From assembly GCA_003342895.1 (NCBI GenBank), contig PTFA01000055.1, positions 293,267 to 357,266 on the forward strand: a stretch of DNA of 64,000 nucleotides, in the 5' to 3' direction. The stretch's first letter is position 1. Each line of letters begins with the position of its first letter. This document shows, one piece after another, positions 1-10,860 of this stretch. The position numbers and the translations under genes are program-made. Source of the DNA: Casuarius casuarius. Lineage: Eukaryota; Chordata; Aves; Casuariiformes; Casuariidae. Under the pieces are notes generated by a model. It saw nothing but the letters and a program-made list of their open reading frames with translations. It ran no database searches and had not been told where the DNA came from.

Positions 1-130
1 CGAGGCCCCGGCCTCCCGGCGCGGAGCTGCCCCTGCCCCTGCCCGCGCCCCCCGCAGGGGCCGAGCCGCGCTCCGCGGTTCCCGGCAAAGCGCCGGCGCG
101 CTCCGCTTTAATATTCATTGATGCGGCGCG
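1..130. promoter_or_regulatory. CpG island block, left edge (open at window start)
   Basis: This block is extremely rich in G+C and CpG, with runs such as CGGCGCGG, GCGCTCCGCGG and GCGCCGGCGCGC. The rest of the window is AT-rich and CpG-poor. It ends abruptly at about base 115, where TTTAATATTCATTGATG begins. Such blocks in vertebrate DNA are normally unmethylated promoter islands. Because it is cut by the window edge, the transcription start, if any, may lie to the left. No open frame here resembles a known protein, so I call it promoter or 5' untranslated sequence of an unidentified gene. Transcription direction cannot be read from the block itself; the splice-acceptor candidate at the far end of the window favours the + strand. 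Confidence 0.7.
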
Positions 131-389
131 ATGAAATTCCACCCCACTCCCGAGGAAACCTTTATTCTCCAGCTAATGGTAATTTACAATTACACTTTAC
201 ACTTCGTCACGTAGGAGGTTAGAAAACAAGATTCTACATATAATTATTGGCCTCCTTAATCCTATTCCACTGCATATCACCCCGCACCACAAAGTCCTAT
301 TGTTCCCTCCTCCCCATTTTATCAGTCATTTAAACTAGTATCAAAAAAGATCTCAGTCTGCATAATTTTAGACAGCACACCCACGCCTG
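131..389. other. AT-rich spacer inside the CpG island, rich in homeodomain-type sites
   Basis: Between the two GC-rich blocks lies an AT-rich stretch containing AGCTAATGGTAATTTACAA and ACAATTAC (TAAT/ATTA cores), plus a CRE-like GTCACGTAG. A low-CpG segment between two CpG-dense blocks is often a conserved proximal enhancer in developmental genes, but conservation cannot be judged here. No gene is seen. Confidence 0.35.
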
Positions 390-545
390 CGAGCGCGGAG
401 CAAACTGCATCAGTGGGCTGTAACTTCCCGCTGGCGGCGAGGCGGCTGCTTGCACCGCTGCGGGGCAGAGCCGCCGGCCGTGCAGCGCCGAGCGCCGCCG
501 AGCGCCGCCGGACCCGCCAGCTGCGCGGGAGGACGGTGCCGGCTC
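390..545. promoter_or_regulatory. CpG island block 2
   Basis: This is a second CpG-dense block. It contains a short triplet-like repetition around 484-510 (GCGCCGCCGA units) and several GGCGG/CCGCC motifs that could bind Sp1/KLF factors. An open frame crosses it on the + strand, but it starts at GTG and encodes an arginine/alanine-rich stretch typical of GC-rich untranslated sequence, so I do not treat it as a protein. Together with bases 1-130 it probably forms one CpG-island promoter. Confidence 0.65.
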
Positions 546-595
546 TCTACCTTTTGTTGCTGCTGTTGTTTTGGATCGCTCGGCAGATCTTTTCC

Positions 596-607
596 CTACA
601 GGTAGTT
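596..607 (+). other. Candidate splice donor at the CpG-island border
   Basis: CTACAG|GTAGTT gives a reasonable 5' splice-site consensus, with GT at 602-603, just downstream of the CpG island. If a 5' untranslated exon on the + strand ends here, the following intron could run to the acceptor candidate at 63984. The same bases (TTTTCCCTACAG) also resemble a weak acceptor, and donor-like sequences are common by chance. This is a weak call. Confidence 0.15.
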
Positions 608-3013
608 TACTGAGTCGATTAATTTAAAAGCCTTCCTTGATTGACGGCAGACAAATTACACACACAGAAATTCACAAATATATTTACGAGCTCCCTCCAC
701 CTGAACAGATACCTCCTGCCCACACACACCGTACGCTGTACAGTCCTTTCTTGGCTGTGCCCGCAGCCTCTAAAGCCAAGTGCGTCTCCCTAGTTCGCCA
801 GTGCGGGGAAAATGCCTGCAGTTTGTACCTTCAGGCATTACAACATGCCTCAGCCCAGGCTGAAAGCAACACTGCAGCTTGAGCGCAGTTGGCCGCAAAG
901 GAGTATCACTGCCTTCAGCTCTGCCAGGGACACTGCCAGGGGCTGGCGTTTGGCTCGCGAGTGTTATCAGGTTCAGCCTTGTGCCTGCCTCATCACAAGC
1001 TGTTTCACCACCCGGTAGCAGCTACCCGAAACACGACTCAAGGCTGACTAGCATCCAGCCCATGAATTACAGAAACTGACGCTCTGCTTAAAATTCACAG
1101 CAGTGAATTCGTAGCATTCACATTTTTACGTGACAGTCATCTTACGGGGAGATAAAGTCTAACTACTCCTGCGTTTCCCCCCCAGTAACAGTGCGAGAAT
1201 AGCAAAGCAAAGGCCAAGAAGCCTCTCTCTCACACACACATATGCACATCACACACTACAGTACCGTGCACCAGTTTCATCATTTGTAGCATACCAGTAC
1301 AGAATAACTGTCTCTGAGAAACTACACAGTTTTTATAGCCAAAACCCCCTTTTCTCTTAAAGTGGTAGATGGGTTAGTTTTGCTAGTCTTTCATCTCTTC
1401 AGATAAGACGCCAAAGTTGCTACTGCGTCAAAAATAAGCTGATTTTAATGGTCACGGTCTAGTTTGCATGGCCACTTAATCAGATGCAGCTGAGATAATC
1501 CAGCACAAGTTGTCCAGTGTAGCACTGGAGATAGCACAGGTGAAGAAGGTATCTAAGAAAACATGCATAACGTCTTCATTTGTCATCCTTATTATCACCT
1601 CTGAACTTGCAGGATTCAGACAAACAAACATGCAAACAAACATTGGCCACAAAATCCTCCTCCCCACACTGTTCCCAAGCAACCTTGCTTTTCAAAAATT
1701 TTCAGAGGTTATTTTCAGATCAAAGGTTCATAAACTTGAACCAGGGAGCCCAGGAATCTCAGCAGAACAAAGCCTGTATGTCCTATAGTCTGTTTGTTCC
1801 TGAATTTCAGTTTATTGCACTGTGTTTCTCCTAAGTGTTATACACCCCTCCCAGCAAGCTCTTGAGTTATTATTTTCCTCTTAAATCTCTGATGTTTGCA
1901 GTAAAATAAATAGCTACCATCACTCTGGTCATTCTTTGTTCTGCAATAGTGGGTCTTCTAGATGGATGCCAACTGTATTCACAGGCTGACAGTAGGAGAC
2001 AGTGGCAGCTTTGGGGTCAGAGTGCCTTTTTGCTATGTGCACGTGCAATTCAAATCACTACAGAAATTCAGATTTGTGTGAACTTGTGCCTCTGGGATGA
2101 CAAAGAATATTTTGAATAATAAATCCTATTTTCTAGATCCCCAATTTACTTCTCTCACTTATGAACTAAAATAATCTGGAAATAAAGAAAACACTGAGTG
2201 CCTTAAATTGTTTTTCTCTATTTTAAGGTTTCTGTACTTTTTACTGGAGCTTTTAACCATATCTACTATCTTTTTAGCATTTTTTTAAATATAATGAAAT
2301 TAAAACCAAATGGAAATGATGACAGATTCAGTTTGTAGGAAAAGGTGAAAATATAAATCTACAACTAGATAAAATCATCTGGATTTTACCATGCAATGAG
2401 CAGCAAGCAATTTTCTATTTTTTAATTAATTTTTATGTTTTATATATATATATTGCCATCTTTGAAAAATGTATCCAAGACACTCCAGACAGGCATGCAA
2501 TAGATTCCAAAATGCACCTACTAGTCCACACTAATATCCATTTTAAAGCTTTTCTGAGTCATCAGTGAGGCATCTGAATTCCCGCTTAAGTCCACGACTG
2601 TTCAGAATGGCACATGCCTTGTATCGGGAACTCTGCGGCTGACAAAACGAATATGATGAAGAATACCTAAATACAAAGAGCAGATCCTACTGCTTTATAA
2701 GGGTTATATTTAAAACTACTGATATCCCTTCTTGGTATGTATAACTATGCCTATGAATAAACAAAAGGCAGGGAATATCTGGGCACAATTGTCTTCAGAT
2801 AGGGTAAAGTCATGATCCAGATCCTGGTGTGGATTTGTCATCGTGAAAGAAGAGAGCTATCTTCATTCATGATAGCTGAGGATCAGCCCCATACAGCACA
2901 AGGGTTCTAGAGTGGTCATGGCCAAGTGGAGTGGCTTTAAATAATTAACTGAGAGATCCTTTGTGCTTTCAATATTATTGCAGTTGTTCCTGCTGATCTC
3001 GTCAGAGGCCAAG
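608..3013. other. Non-coding stretch, no gene seen
   Basis: GC content falls steadily away from the island. Visible here are an imperfect CA/TA dinucleotide tract at about 1226-1257, a short (TA)n at about 2441-2452, and unremarkable single-copy sequence. Open frames on both strands are short, lack recognisable motifs, and several begin at non-ATG codons. No exon with a convincing acceptor-frame-donor combination was recognised. Confidence 0.6.
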
Positions 3014-3082
3014 CCCTGTTGTGCCAGACACTGTACAAGCCTGGAACCAAAAAGATTGTCCCTGCCCCAAAGAATTTCTTTC
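3014..3082 (+). repeat. Ancient amniote interspersed repeat fragment
   Basis: The stretch runs GTTGTGCCAGACACTGTACA, then AAAAAGATTGTCCCTGCCCC and AAAGAATTTC. This matches, from memory, a very widespread degraded repeat in amniote DNA whose core reads roughly 'gcgctgtacaaac ... aaaagacagtccctgccc ... aagagcttaca'. I cannot name the family with certainty. It is a fossil fragment with no coding capacity. Confidence 0.5.
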
Positions 3083-3974
3083 GTAAGAAGGAACCTTCTG
3101 CCTATTTTGGTTTGTTTGGTTGTCTCTCTGGTGTTGAGAGCGCCACTGCACCTGAGCTTTCAGCGCAGCAAAGAGAAGGATTAACTAAAACTTCATGGAG
3201 GATGTGAGAGCTTAGAGCTCAGAAAGAAACAGAGAAATGGGAAAGAAGAAAAAGAGAGCCCTTGTGGTATCATAAAAAAATGAGAATGATGAAGAACACT
3301 GTCCAGAAAGCAGCCAAGAGATCTTGATGTAACATATTTTTCTTTTACCAAACAACATTTTCCAGTAGATGTTTGGAAAATGTCATTCTTTTCCCACCAT
3401 TTCCTCTTGCCTCTTAAATCTACATGGATTCCCCAGGCTGCCTAGGCCAACTACGCTGAGAAAGAAAGGGAAGGAGAGAGCTAGGAAGGGCTCAATGCAC
3501 AGAGGGAAAAGTACAGTTTCAAGCAATAGTGTTCTAATTCATATTCTCACTTCTGTAAACCCATCTTTTTCTGCTTCTTACACACGTATACACACATACA
3601 CGACCCTCCTACCACCTACGGAGATGGTGGGGAATCACTGAGATCCACATTTCATTGCCTGCAAACCAGCCAGATCAACGTCAGTGGTGGTGGTGGTACC
3701 TTCCACAGCATGTAAGTGCTTGTGGTCATGACTGGCGAGCATAAGAAAGGGGGTGATGAGCTGGAAAGGCTGGATATTTAATGGTACTTTTTTTGTTTCC
3801 TTTTTAAAATATGGTTTAAATACTTAGGAAGAATACTAAACTGATTACTCTGCTAGTGGAAGTCATTTAGCTCTACTGTAGGGATAGCACCCTCAAGTAG
3901 CTGATGTACCACTGCCCACAAGTTCTGCCAGCACAACCCCTAACTTGGAAGGTAACTGAGAAGAGTCAGTTTCC
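3083..3974. other. Non-coding stretch, no gene seen
   Basis: This is single-copy-looking sequence with an imperfect CA-rich tract around 3581-3602 and a short GTGGTGGTGGT run at about 3683-3695. No exon is recognised. The + strand open frame here shows no domain or motif. Confidence 0.55.
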
Positions 3975-4066
3975 GATTATGCTGGGGTAAATCAAGTATA
4001 GCTCAGTAAAAGCCCAAGGAGCTCTACTGGTGTAAGACTGTTATAAATGAAGTGAGAATTAAGCCT
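3975..4066. repeat. Degraded palindromic MITE-like repeat (TTACACTGGTGTAA family)
   Basis: GCTGGGGTAAATCAAG, then GTATAGCTCAGTAA, then GGAGCTCTACTGGTGTAAG form two roughly self-complementary arms, and AGTGAGAATTAAGCC follows. This resembles a non-autonomous palindromic repeat common in archosaurs and turtles, with arms reading about 'ttacactggtgtaaatc ... actccattgaagtcaatgg' and ends about 'gggccaaattctgc'. I know the pattern but not a firm family name. The copy is strongly diverged, hence old. Confidence 0.45.
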
Positions 4067-5451
4067 TGTTGCACCAGTCTTTGCAAAGGGCTAATTTGTG
4101 ATTTGGGCTGTTCACCTGCCATATTCCTTAAGTCTGGGCACAATGCTTGGAGACTATTGCATATTGTGCCACATACAGTAGTCTACATAGAGCAGAGAGG
4201 GAAAAGAAAAGTACGGGATCCAGGTTTGGTATTGCGAGAGACACCAGGCAGTCAGGGGAGGTGATGGTGACCAGTGCCAAGCAGACGTCTCTAGCAGTTC
4301 CTGACATGGTGCAGGTGGAAAACAGGTCTGAGACTAGAGCAACAGTCTAGGACTCCAGACGGCATTTCTCCATGGTTTAATTCCTTGCCAGGCAGAGTAT
4401 GTGAACTCCAAGATTTCCCACATTTACCAAGTGAAAAGCTAGATCAGTGTTTTATGATGGTCAGATTAGCTGATAAAATAATCTTTCCATTCTTGTCTGA
4501 ACCCGCCTTCCCTGCTTACTGTCACTTGTCACCAGGGACAGCCTCTTCAGTTCTGTCTTCTGGGAGCGATGACTGTTTAGATATATTTTTGATTTTGTAC
4601 AGGTGAAAATATCCTCATTGACTGAAAAGACAAATAAATAAGACTGAGAAGTTTACCATGCCAAACAACTGAAGTTTCTTAATTTTGGACAGTAATTCTA
4701 AAACAACGCCTGGTTTTGCATTCACTGGTCTATATGAGCTTGTCATTTCCCCATTTGATTAAATGGTGAAAGGGTGACTAGAGATGTGACATCATACTTA
4801 GCAGTAGGACACGGCCATTCACTTGGAATAGCGAGAGCTGTGCACAAAGGAAGGACCTGTTTGTAAATAAATTGTGTTTTAGGTATTCCTCAGTTTTGGC
4901 AGCTGAGTGAGGTGCACCCGAGTGAGATCATTGCTTTTTTTTTTTTTTCCTCCCAGCTTGTAATTCACTCATCAGCAAATAGAAACCAAGTCTCTATTGT
5001 CGCAGCACTGCAGATAAATAACTGCTTGGCCACCCATTGCAGAAAATCATGTCCTACCCTTTTTTGTTGATTTTATTCCCATAAAATTCAACCTACACAA
5101 TTGAAGGGGATTCTCTCTTTCTAACAAAAACCCAAGCATTTGGCAAAACAAAAAGTTCCCTTTAATCAGGTATATTTTTAATCTTGCTACCTTTTTGTTC
5201 TCTAAAATTGTTCTCTGTTCAGCACTAGTGCTATTATATGACTGTACAAATGGCAGGGCTTTCTTTGTTATTTCCTGCGAATGTTTGTATTCCGAGTGCT
5301 TGTGTTTCGAATGCATTCAGCGGTTGACTTTGCCTGTTGTGCTTTCAAAATTCAGGAGATTAGCATTCAGCTTTGGCTGCGATTTATACTGTTACCAAAG
5401 ATCTTTGGACAGATGTACCATGTAAATACAACATAATACCAATGAAATATC
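4067..5451. other. Non-coding stretch, no gene seen
   Basis: A T-run occurs at about 4935-4949 (T14-T15, followed by CCTCCCAG). This is acceptor-like, but no frame or donor downstream supports an exon. The remainder is unremarkable, with no coding exon recognised on either strand. Confidence 0.55.
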
Positions 5452-5501
5452 TGGGCCAAATTCAGCAGTGACATAAACGGTGGCATAAGTTACACGCTGG
5501 A
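5452..5501 (+). repeat. Degraded palindromic MITE-like repeat, one arm
   Basis: GGGCCAAATTCAGCAGTGAC followed by GGCATAAGTTACACGCTGG matches one end and inner arm of the same archosaur/turtle palindromic repeat as at 3975 ('gggccaaattctgc ... gttacac'). Only one arm is visible. Confidence 0.4.
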
Positions 5502-5764
5502 TATATGTTGATCAGAGACAGAAGGATGAAGCATACCTGGTTACAACACGGTAACTAGCATCAGGCTGGCTTTCAGTCAGTGCATAAATGAGGGTAACTT
5601 GAGCTGGTGGGAGGACTGTGGGTGTGTATGTGGTATATGCATGTAGCAGGGAAAGTAAAGCTTTATCCCACACTGGAAGTATAAACAGGCCTTAATCTGG
5701 ATGTATTTGTATTTCATTTCTAGAGTGATGTAAAAGTCTTAGGGCCAATCTGCTCCCACAATGG

Positions 5765-6950
5765 AGTCAGGTGCAGAGATCGCTGCGCTGCTGGCAGAGA
5801 GCTCAAAAAGGCAAGCGAGCCCCGCTGAGGGGCGGCACCGCACTAGGGAAGCAGGTTAGCTCTGACCCGGCAGGCTGTGCCGCGCGGAGCCGCCGCGGAG
5901 TGCAGCACCACGACGCCAGCACTCACCCATAAACCAGCCCTTCCACTGTCCGCTTGCAAACAGCCAGCCCATCTTCCTCTGGCCGCTATTTCAGTCCCTC
6001 ACACAGTTTCTTTTTTCCACTTTCGGGCTCTAGCTGTAGTCTCCTGATGCTCAGTCCCTCTTCTCTTCCCCTGCATTGTTCTAGTCCTCCTAATCCACCA
6101 GTGCTCCCGGCCTGACCTGCCTGCCTACCCCAGCTGTCTGACGTGCCTCCCCGCCTCCGTCGGGGCCATCCTGGACAAGAGTGCTCGCGCGGCACTGCCC
6201 GCTTGGCGGGCCTGGCCTGTGGCTCACACAGCTGAAGCCGGGCAAATGTGTTCTGGACGCATCAGATGTTGTCTGCTGACACAGAACCCGGGGATCAGCT
6301 GAGACGATGAAATACATTTTTATTTAATTAAAAACAATCCCTCCGTTCACTGTAGAGCTTTTGTATTGCTGGGCTGGCGGTGGCTAAGGCAGCCACCATC
6401 TGAACCTTTGAACTGTGGGAAAACCGCAGAACAGGTTAAAACCAACAGATGTGTTAAATCTCCTTCTTTCAGGTGAAATGAAAGGCACAATTAAATATCT
6501 TCTTGTGAAATAGCTGGAAACAATAGAAGCTGCAGCTGGGGACATGTGGAGCTGAGTAAGAGACTGTGCGAGGAAGATTGAATGAGGCCGTAATGGGACG
6601 TGAATCGAAGCTGCTGCTGCTGCACGTTCCTGCCCCTCCGTTTTCCAGCCTCCCGTCCCCACCTTCGCGCCGGCCTCTGCGTTGTGCTGGCACGTGCGTT
6701 CGCACAACTGCACAGGCAGTTGGGACGGGGACTAACCTGGCTAAAAATAACCCCAGGGGAGAGGGGGAACAACCCCTCAAATCTATGGATAAATACCTCC
6801 ATTCCACAAAGTCACTGAACAGCCAGCAGAGCGAGACCGTAGCTAACAAGTGCCCCGGCGCTAGCTAAAAATCCAGGGGAATAAGGAGTTATTTGATGTG
6901 CTGTGTGCAGGAGGGAAAGCAAGAAGCCCGAGAGGGAATACGACTGAGCA
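5765..6950. promoter_or_regulatory. Second CpG-rich block, possible alternative promoter
   Basis: From about 5765 to 6310 CpG density is far above that of the flanks, for example GTGCCGCGCGGAGCCGCCG around 5877-5895 and CGCCTCCGTCGGGG around 6151-6164. A weaker CpG-rich zone follows at about 6590-6950, including CACGTGCGTTCGCAC. The block is isolated from the island at 1-545 by about 5 kb of ordinary DNA, as expected for an alternative promoter or internal CpG island of the same locus. Several overlapping open frames exist on both strands, as GC-rich DNA has few stops, but none shows a recognised domain. Confidence 0.5.
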
Positions 6951-8800
6951 GAAGCAGGAGTAGAGGTTTTTAGGTGCAGGACTCACTGTGAAGAAATAAG
7001 GTTGGAGAAATGAAACAGCTTTGTGCCCCTAAGGTGTGTGAGGTCATAACATCTTGCACTCATGTGAATAAAAAAAAGGTTGCAGCAAGGAAATGCCTAT
7101 CCCGTAGAATACTTCTCCTTGACAGCCAGGAACAATTCTGTAAGAACTTGATATTGTCTAACTACTTATGTCCTAACAGTCACTAACGGCTACTTGTTTT
7201 TAATGCCACCAATGTTCCCACATGGGTGTTCCCACAGGGGGTCTCCTTAAAGCTACTATCACACTGGAGACCTCTATACGACCTCTAAGACATCTGCCTT
7301 TATATGACTTGATAAGTGATCAGGGCCTCAGACTAGAAATGCCTCCAAAACTGTTTCCCTCTGAAAACAGTGCTTAATGTAAGAGGATACTCATTCTGCT
7401 TCAGCATAAATTTAAATAACATCAATTTATTAATAAATAAAAAATACAAAAAGGTAAGTATGCATACTTCAACAAACACCAGCTATCTGCAAACATAACG
7501 GGATGCCTTTCATAGTCTTTCCAAAGGCAATAAAATCCTACTGTGCCTTACAGATCATGGCGTGAGATAAAGTGAGTGTTATTATGAAATGATCATCAGG
7601 GTGATGGTGCTTTCTAAGGAACTGTAGTCTAATTATTTAATGGCAGGATCATCTGGCTATTCTTGGTTTTTTATGATATCATACAGTGGGTTCCTATCCA
7701 TGAGCTTTTTGGAAGACATATTCCCCCACAATAAAATAAATTTATATTCATTTACCATAAAGAAATTCAAAGTAACTTTCAGTTTAGGGCTTTAGCTTCT
7801 GATAACAATTTCTTATGTAAAGCAGATGCTATTTTAAGTCTTTCTCTCTTTCTCACTCAAGAGTTGGCTATCTATAGCAACCCTAGGATGTTTGTTTTTT
7901 TTTTTAATTTTAGCAGACTGCAATGAAAATATTTAATTCATTTATAATATTTAGAATGTTAGCACCAAAGTCCATTTGATAAAATAAATTTTATGTGTTA
8001 TTTATGGGGAAGACACTTAAGGATTTCAATAATTCTCTAAAATATTTACATTTTTTTCTCCTGACTTTTTGTTTTACACTGTGTTTTATAGGTCTTCATT
8101 TCTATTTGATGTAGGTTTCGAACTTCAGATTTATGGCTCAACACCTCGCAACAAATTTTGTAAATATTCTGTGGGGGCTTGGTCCTGAAACATAAACACT
8201 TCTTCCTATTGAGGCACTGAGGAAAAACAGACCCCCTCATTTATTATGTGATATCCAGAAGGCTAAGGAGATTTTGATCTTCTTTTTCAGGAACATCTTC
8301 TTCAGTAAGAAAAATGAAATGTCATCATGCTAAGGTGAATCATAATAAATGTTATGTCTTGGCTGACACTGAAAAATAAATCAAAGAAAGTTGTGAGAAA
8401 TATTGGTGACTTTTTTCCACAGAGATTTGGACCAGCTTTATAAATTAAACAGTACGCGATGACAGCTTAGGGGCGGTAAGTAAACCGTTCAGTAGATAAT
8501 CTCCATAGTAACAAAAAAAGTTTAACCATCTCAACCCAAAATAGCACATCTGGACTTGGCTGTGTCATATGGCAATAGTGAACATTTTATTGTTGTCAAA
8601 AGTCACAGCAAGCAACAAGACTGTGCAACAGTTTAATTCTTGCCAGCAGAAATAGGTGAAGTGCAAGTAATGCGTTCAGGAAGATTCTGATCCTGTAAAT
8701 CATTATCTATTTGCTTAACTTTATGCTATGTAAGAGTCCTGCTGTGATCCATCTGCTCTTTGCAACTTCAGAAAATGTAGTCTTTTTCCTTAATGAATAT
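6951..8800. other. AT-rich non-coding stretch, no gene seen
   Basis: The sequence becomes AT-rich and stays so. It has short A and T runs (for example 7071-7078 and 7894-7903) but no tandem array and no recognisable exon. A 64-residue minus-strand frame at 8046-8240 is lysine-rich from AT-rich composition and has no motif. Confidence 0.6.
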
Positions 8801-8841
8801 GGAGCCCAATCCTGAGAATTCTTTCTCATATGAGTAGTCCT
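8801..8841 (+). repeat. Palindromic MITE-like repeat fragment (second family)
   Basis: GAGCCCAATCCTGAGAATTC followed by TCATATGAGTAGTCC closely follows a palindromic repeat pattern common in sauropsid DNA: 'ggcccaatcctgc ... cttactcatgtgagtagtccc'. The second arm is not visible. No coding potential. Confidence 0.45.
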
Positions 8842-10380
8842 AAGCCAAGATGACAGAATTCACTTTAGTACCAGAAGAGGCACCGGTTTCCTAATTAGCA
8901 GTATTTAATTTTAACTGCATTAAACTTCAAAGCTGAAGACCTTCTTTACAAGAGAAATGTTTTTGTGTACCAAATCAAAGGTAGAATAATTTAGCTGTTT
9001 GGGGAGGGGGGTATAACTCAGAGATAAAGAGCAAACAGTTGAAGCAATGCAAAATTGAAGTCAGCAAGGACTAGGCAGTGTGTGAAACTCTATATCTGTT
9101 TCTGAGAGTGAGAGAGCGTGAGGGCTCCACTTTGCTTCTTGTTTAAGCCACATAAACTCTGGGGCTAGCCTTGCTAAACGGAGTGTGTCGCTGATGGCAG
9201 GAGGCATGCACAGGGTGGCTGGCAGGAGCTGCATGAGGTCCAGCTGGTCCCTTGCTGCAAAATTCACTTTTGGTTTTGCTACAAGGTATTAGTTTGCCCC
9301 TTCCCAAGGTAGCTAATGATCAGGGAAGGAACTGGATATAGTCTTCATCCTGTCTTATGGTGAACTAGCCCTTTCAGCCAGGTCATCTGCATAGAGGGAT
9401 GTGGTAATGTGTGGGCATGGACTATGGCACAAAGTATGTGTCTGAGGTAAGGTGTGTTTTGGAGATGTTGTGTTTCCTGGGATGTTTATGTACCTTCTTT
9501 TGCTCAAACACACACTCTGGGACCCCAGAGCTATGAAAACATGTATCACTAGCCAGCCGGCACGAACCACATGAGAACTTGTAGTTTGGTCTAGGCCTGG
9601 TAAGGGCAGCGAACTTTGCTAGGCTTCCCTAGCATGTTTTCCAGTCTGCCGTGTCCCCACCTAGGTACAGCTAAGGCTCTAAGACTGGAAAGGTAGCACA
9701 GTCTCCTTGGTCCATTCAATCTTTTTCAACCTTCCGAGAATGACAGGACAGCTAAAAGGGCTGATATGGGGTAGTTCTTGGGACTAGGAAGAATCCCTTG
9801 ATTTATGCTGATGATGGTTACTGAAGACAGCAAAGACTGTGCAGCCTCACTCATTCTTGTTGCAATTTCTGCATTCTTGCACAATCCACTACTTCTTTAG
9901 CCCAGGCCCTTTTAGCCCCGGGACAGATCCCTGGGCATACCCAACACCAGCTAGGCACAAAGTCCAGTGGACTGGGGATGCTCCTGCATGAATGGCTGAT
10001 TCTTCCGCTTCCCACGTTTGTAAGAGAGGGAGTCTGACCGTAGCAAAGTTTCCCTGTGCAAAGATCTTTAAGCATGGTTCAGACCTTCTCTAAAGACAAG
10101 TCCTAATCAGAAGGAAGAATCCTTCCTGTTTCCCCCAAATGCTCCAAAAATATTCCTTAATCCTTTCCTAAAAGGATTGCTTCAGTTGCAAGCCAGGGTT
10201 TGCAAAGTCTTGGCACAACAATGTATGTGATAACAAATGATTTGACATAAATCCTTCCAAGACGAAAAAAGCATATGCAGTAGAGACAGGTTTATAAAGC
10301 TGGGTGATGAAGCAAGGTCAGTACCTCTAATCTAAATGCAACAATTCTTGTGTCGCATAACAAGAATCCTCCTAAGCAAC
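8842..10380. other. Non-coding stretch, no gene seen
   Basis: This has moderate GC with no recognised exon. Minus-strand frames at 9061-9267, 9355-9570 and 9851-10075 have no domain, and none joins across plausible splice sites to its neighbours. No repeat family was recognised. Confidence 0.5.
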
Positions 10381-10384
10381 CATT

Positions 10385-10860
10385 CCGCGGCTCACTGAAA
10401 TCATACACTTCACAATCTTCCCTTTTATGCTTCCTTTGTTAAATAATTTAGTGGGGATATTTTGGATGAGATTCTCATCGGCATACATTTATCTTTTAAT
10501 ACAAATGGTTCCCCCATCTCCTCCCCCTCTCTTCAGCCGCCTGAGCTTGCACGACATTGTGTGTGGTTCGAGTGGAGGGTATTCTGGTAATTACTTTTCA
10601 TTATTACATTGCACAACAACATCCTTTACAATTTAAGGTTGCCAGTGCTTCGGCAGCTCTGAGATCCCAACTCGGAGTTTAATAATGTGTTGCTAAAAAG
10701 GGGGGTTAAATGTTGTTTATACATTACATTTCTGGACGCGGCAAATTTCACTTGCACCTGCCAATGGCTTACTGATAAATATACACTGGTAGAAGTTCAA
10801 CAGCAGTGGGCCAGTGAGTTAGATAAATACCACATGACACCATAAGCATTGAAGGTTAGT
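10385..10860. promoter_or_regulatory. Candidate conserved non-coding element
   Basis: This has the texture of a developmental enhancer: single-copy, free of simple repeats, and dense in transcription-factor-like cores. Examples are GTAATTAC around 10588-10595 (homeodomain), CACCTGCCAATGG around 10757-10769 (E-box plus CCAAT core), TTATTACATTGCACAACAAC around 10600-10620, and CTGATAAATA around 10773. It also has slightly more CpG than its surroundings. Conservation cannot be tested without alignment, so this is inference from base composition and motif density only. Confidence 0.25.

Noticed and set aside
413..613. Open frame with a leucine-rich, membrane-like C-terminus in the CpG island
   Set aside because: It begins at GTG, not ATG. 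The arginine/alanine-rich part is the usual product of CpG-island sequence and the leucine run comes from a TTG/CTG-rich stretch.
637..1079. Overlapping + strand frames after the island
   Set aside because: The first starts at TTG, the frames overlap in different phases, and none has a recognised motif or splice context.
4935..4957. T14-T15 run followed by CCTCCCAG, acceptor-like
   Set aside because: The following sequence has no supported open exon or donor. T-runs of this kind recur in the window.
6384..6868. Cluster of five overlapping frames on both strands (up to 126 codons)
   Set aside because: They lie in a CpG-rich patch with few stops, overlap antisense to each other, and encode low-complexity serine/arginine-rich sequence without domains.
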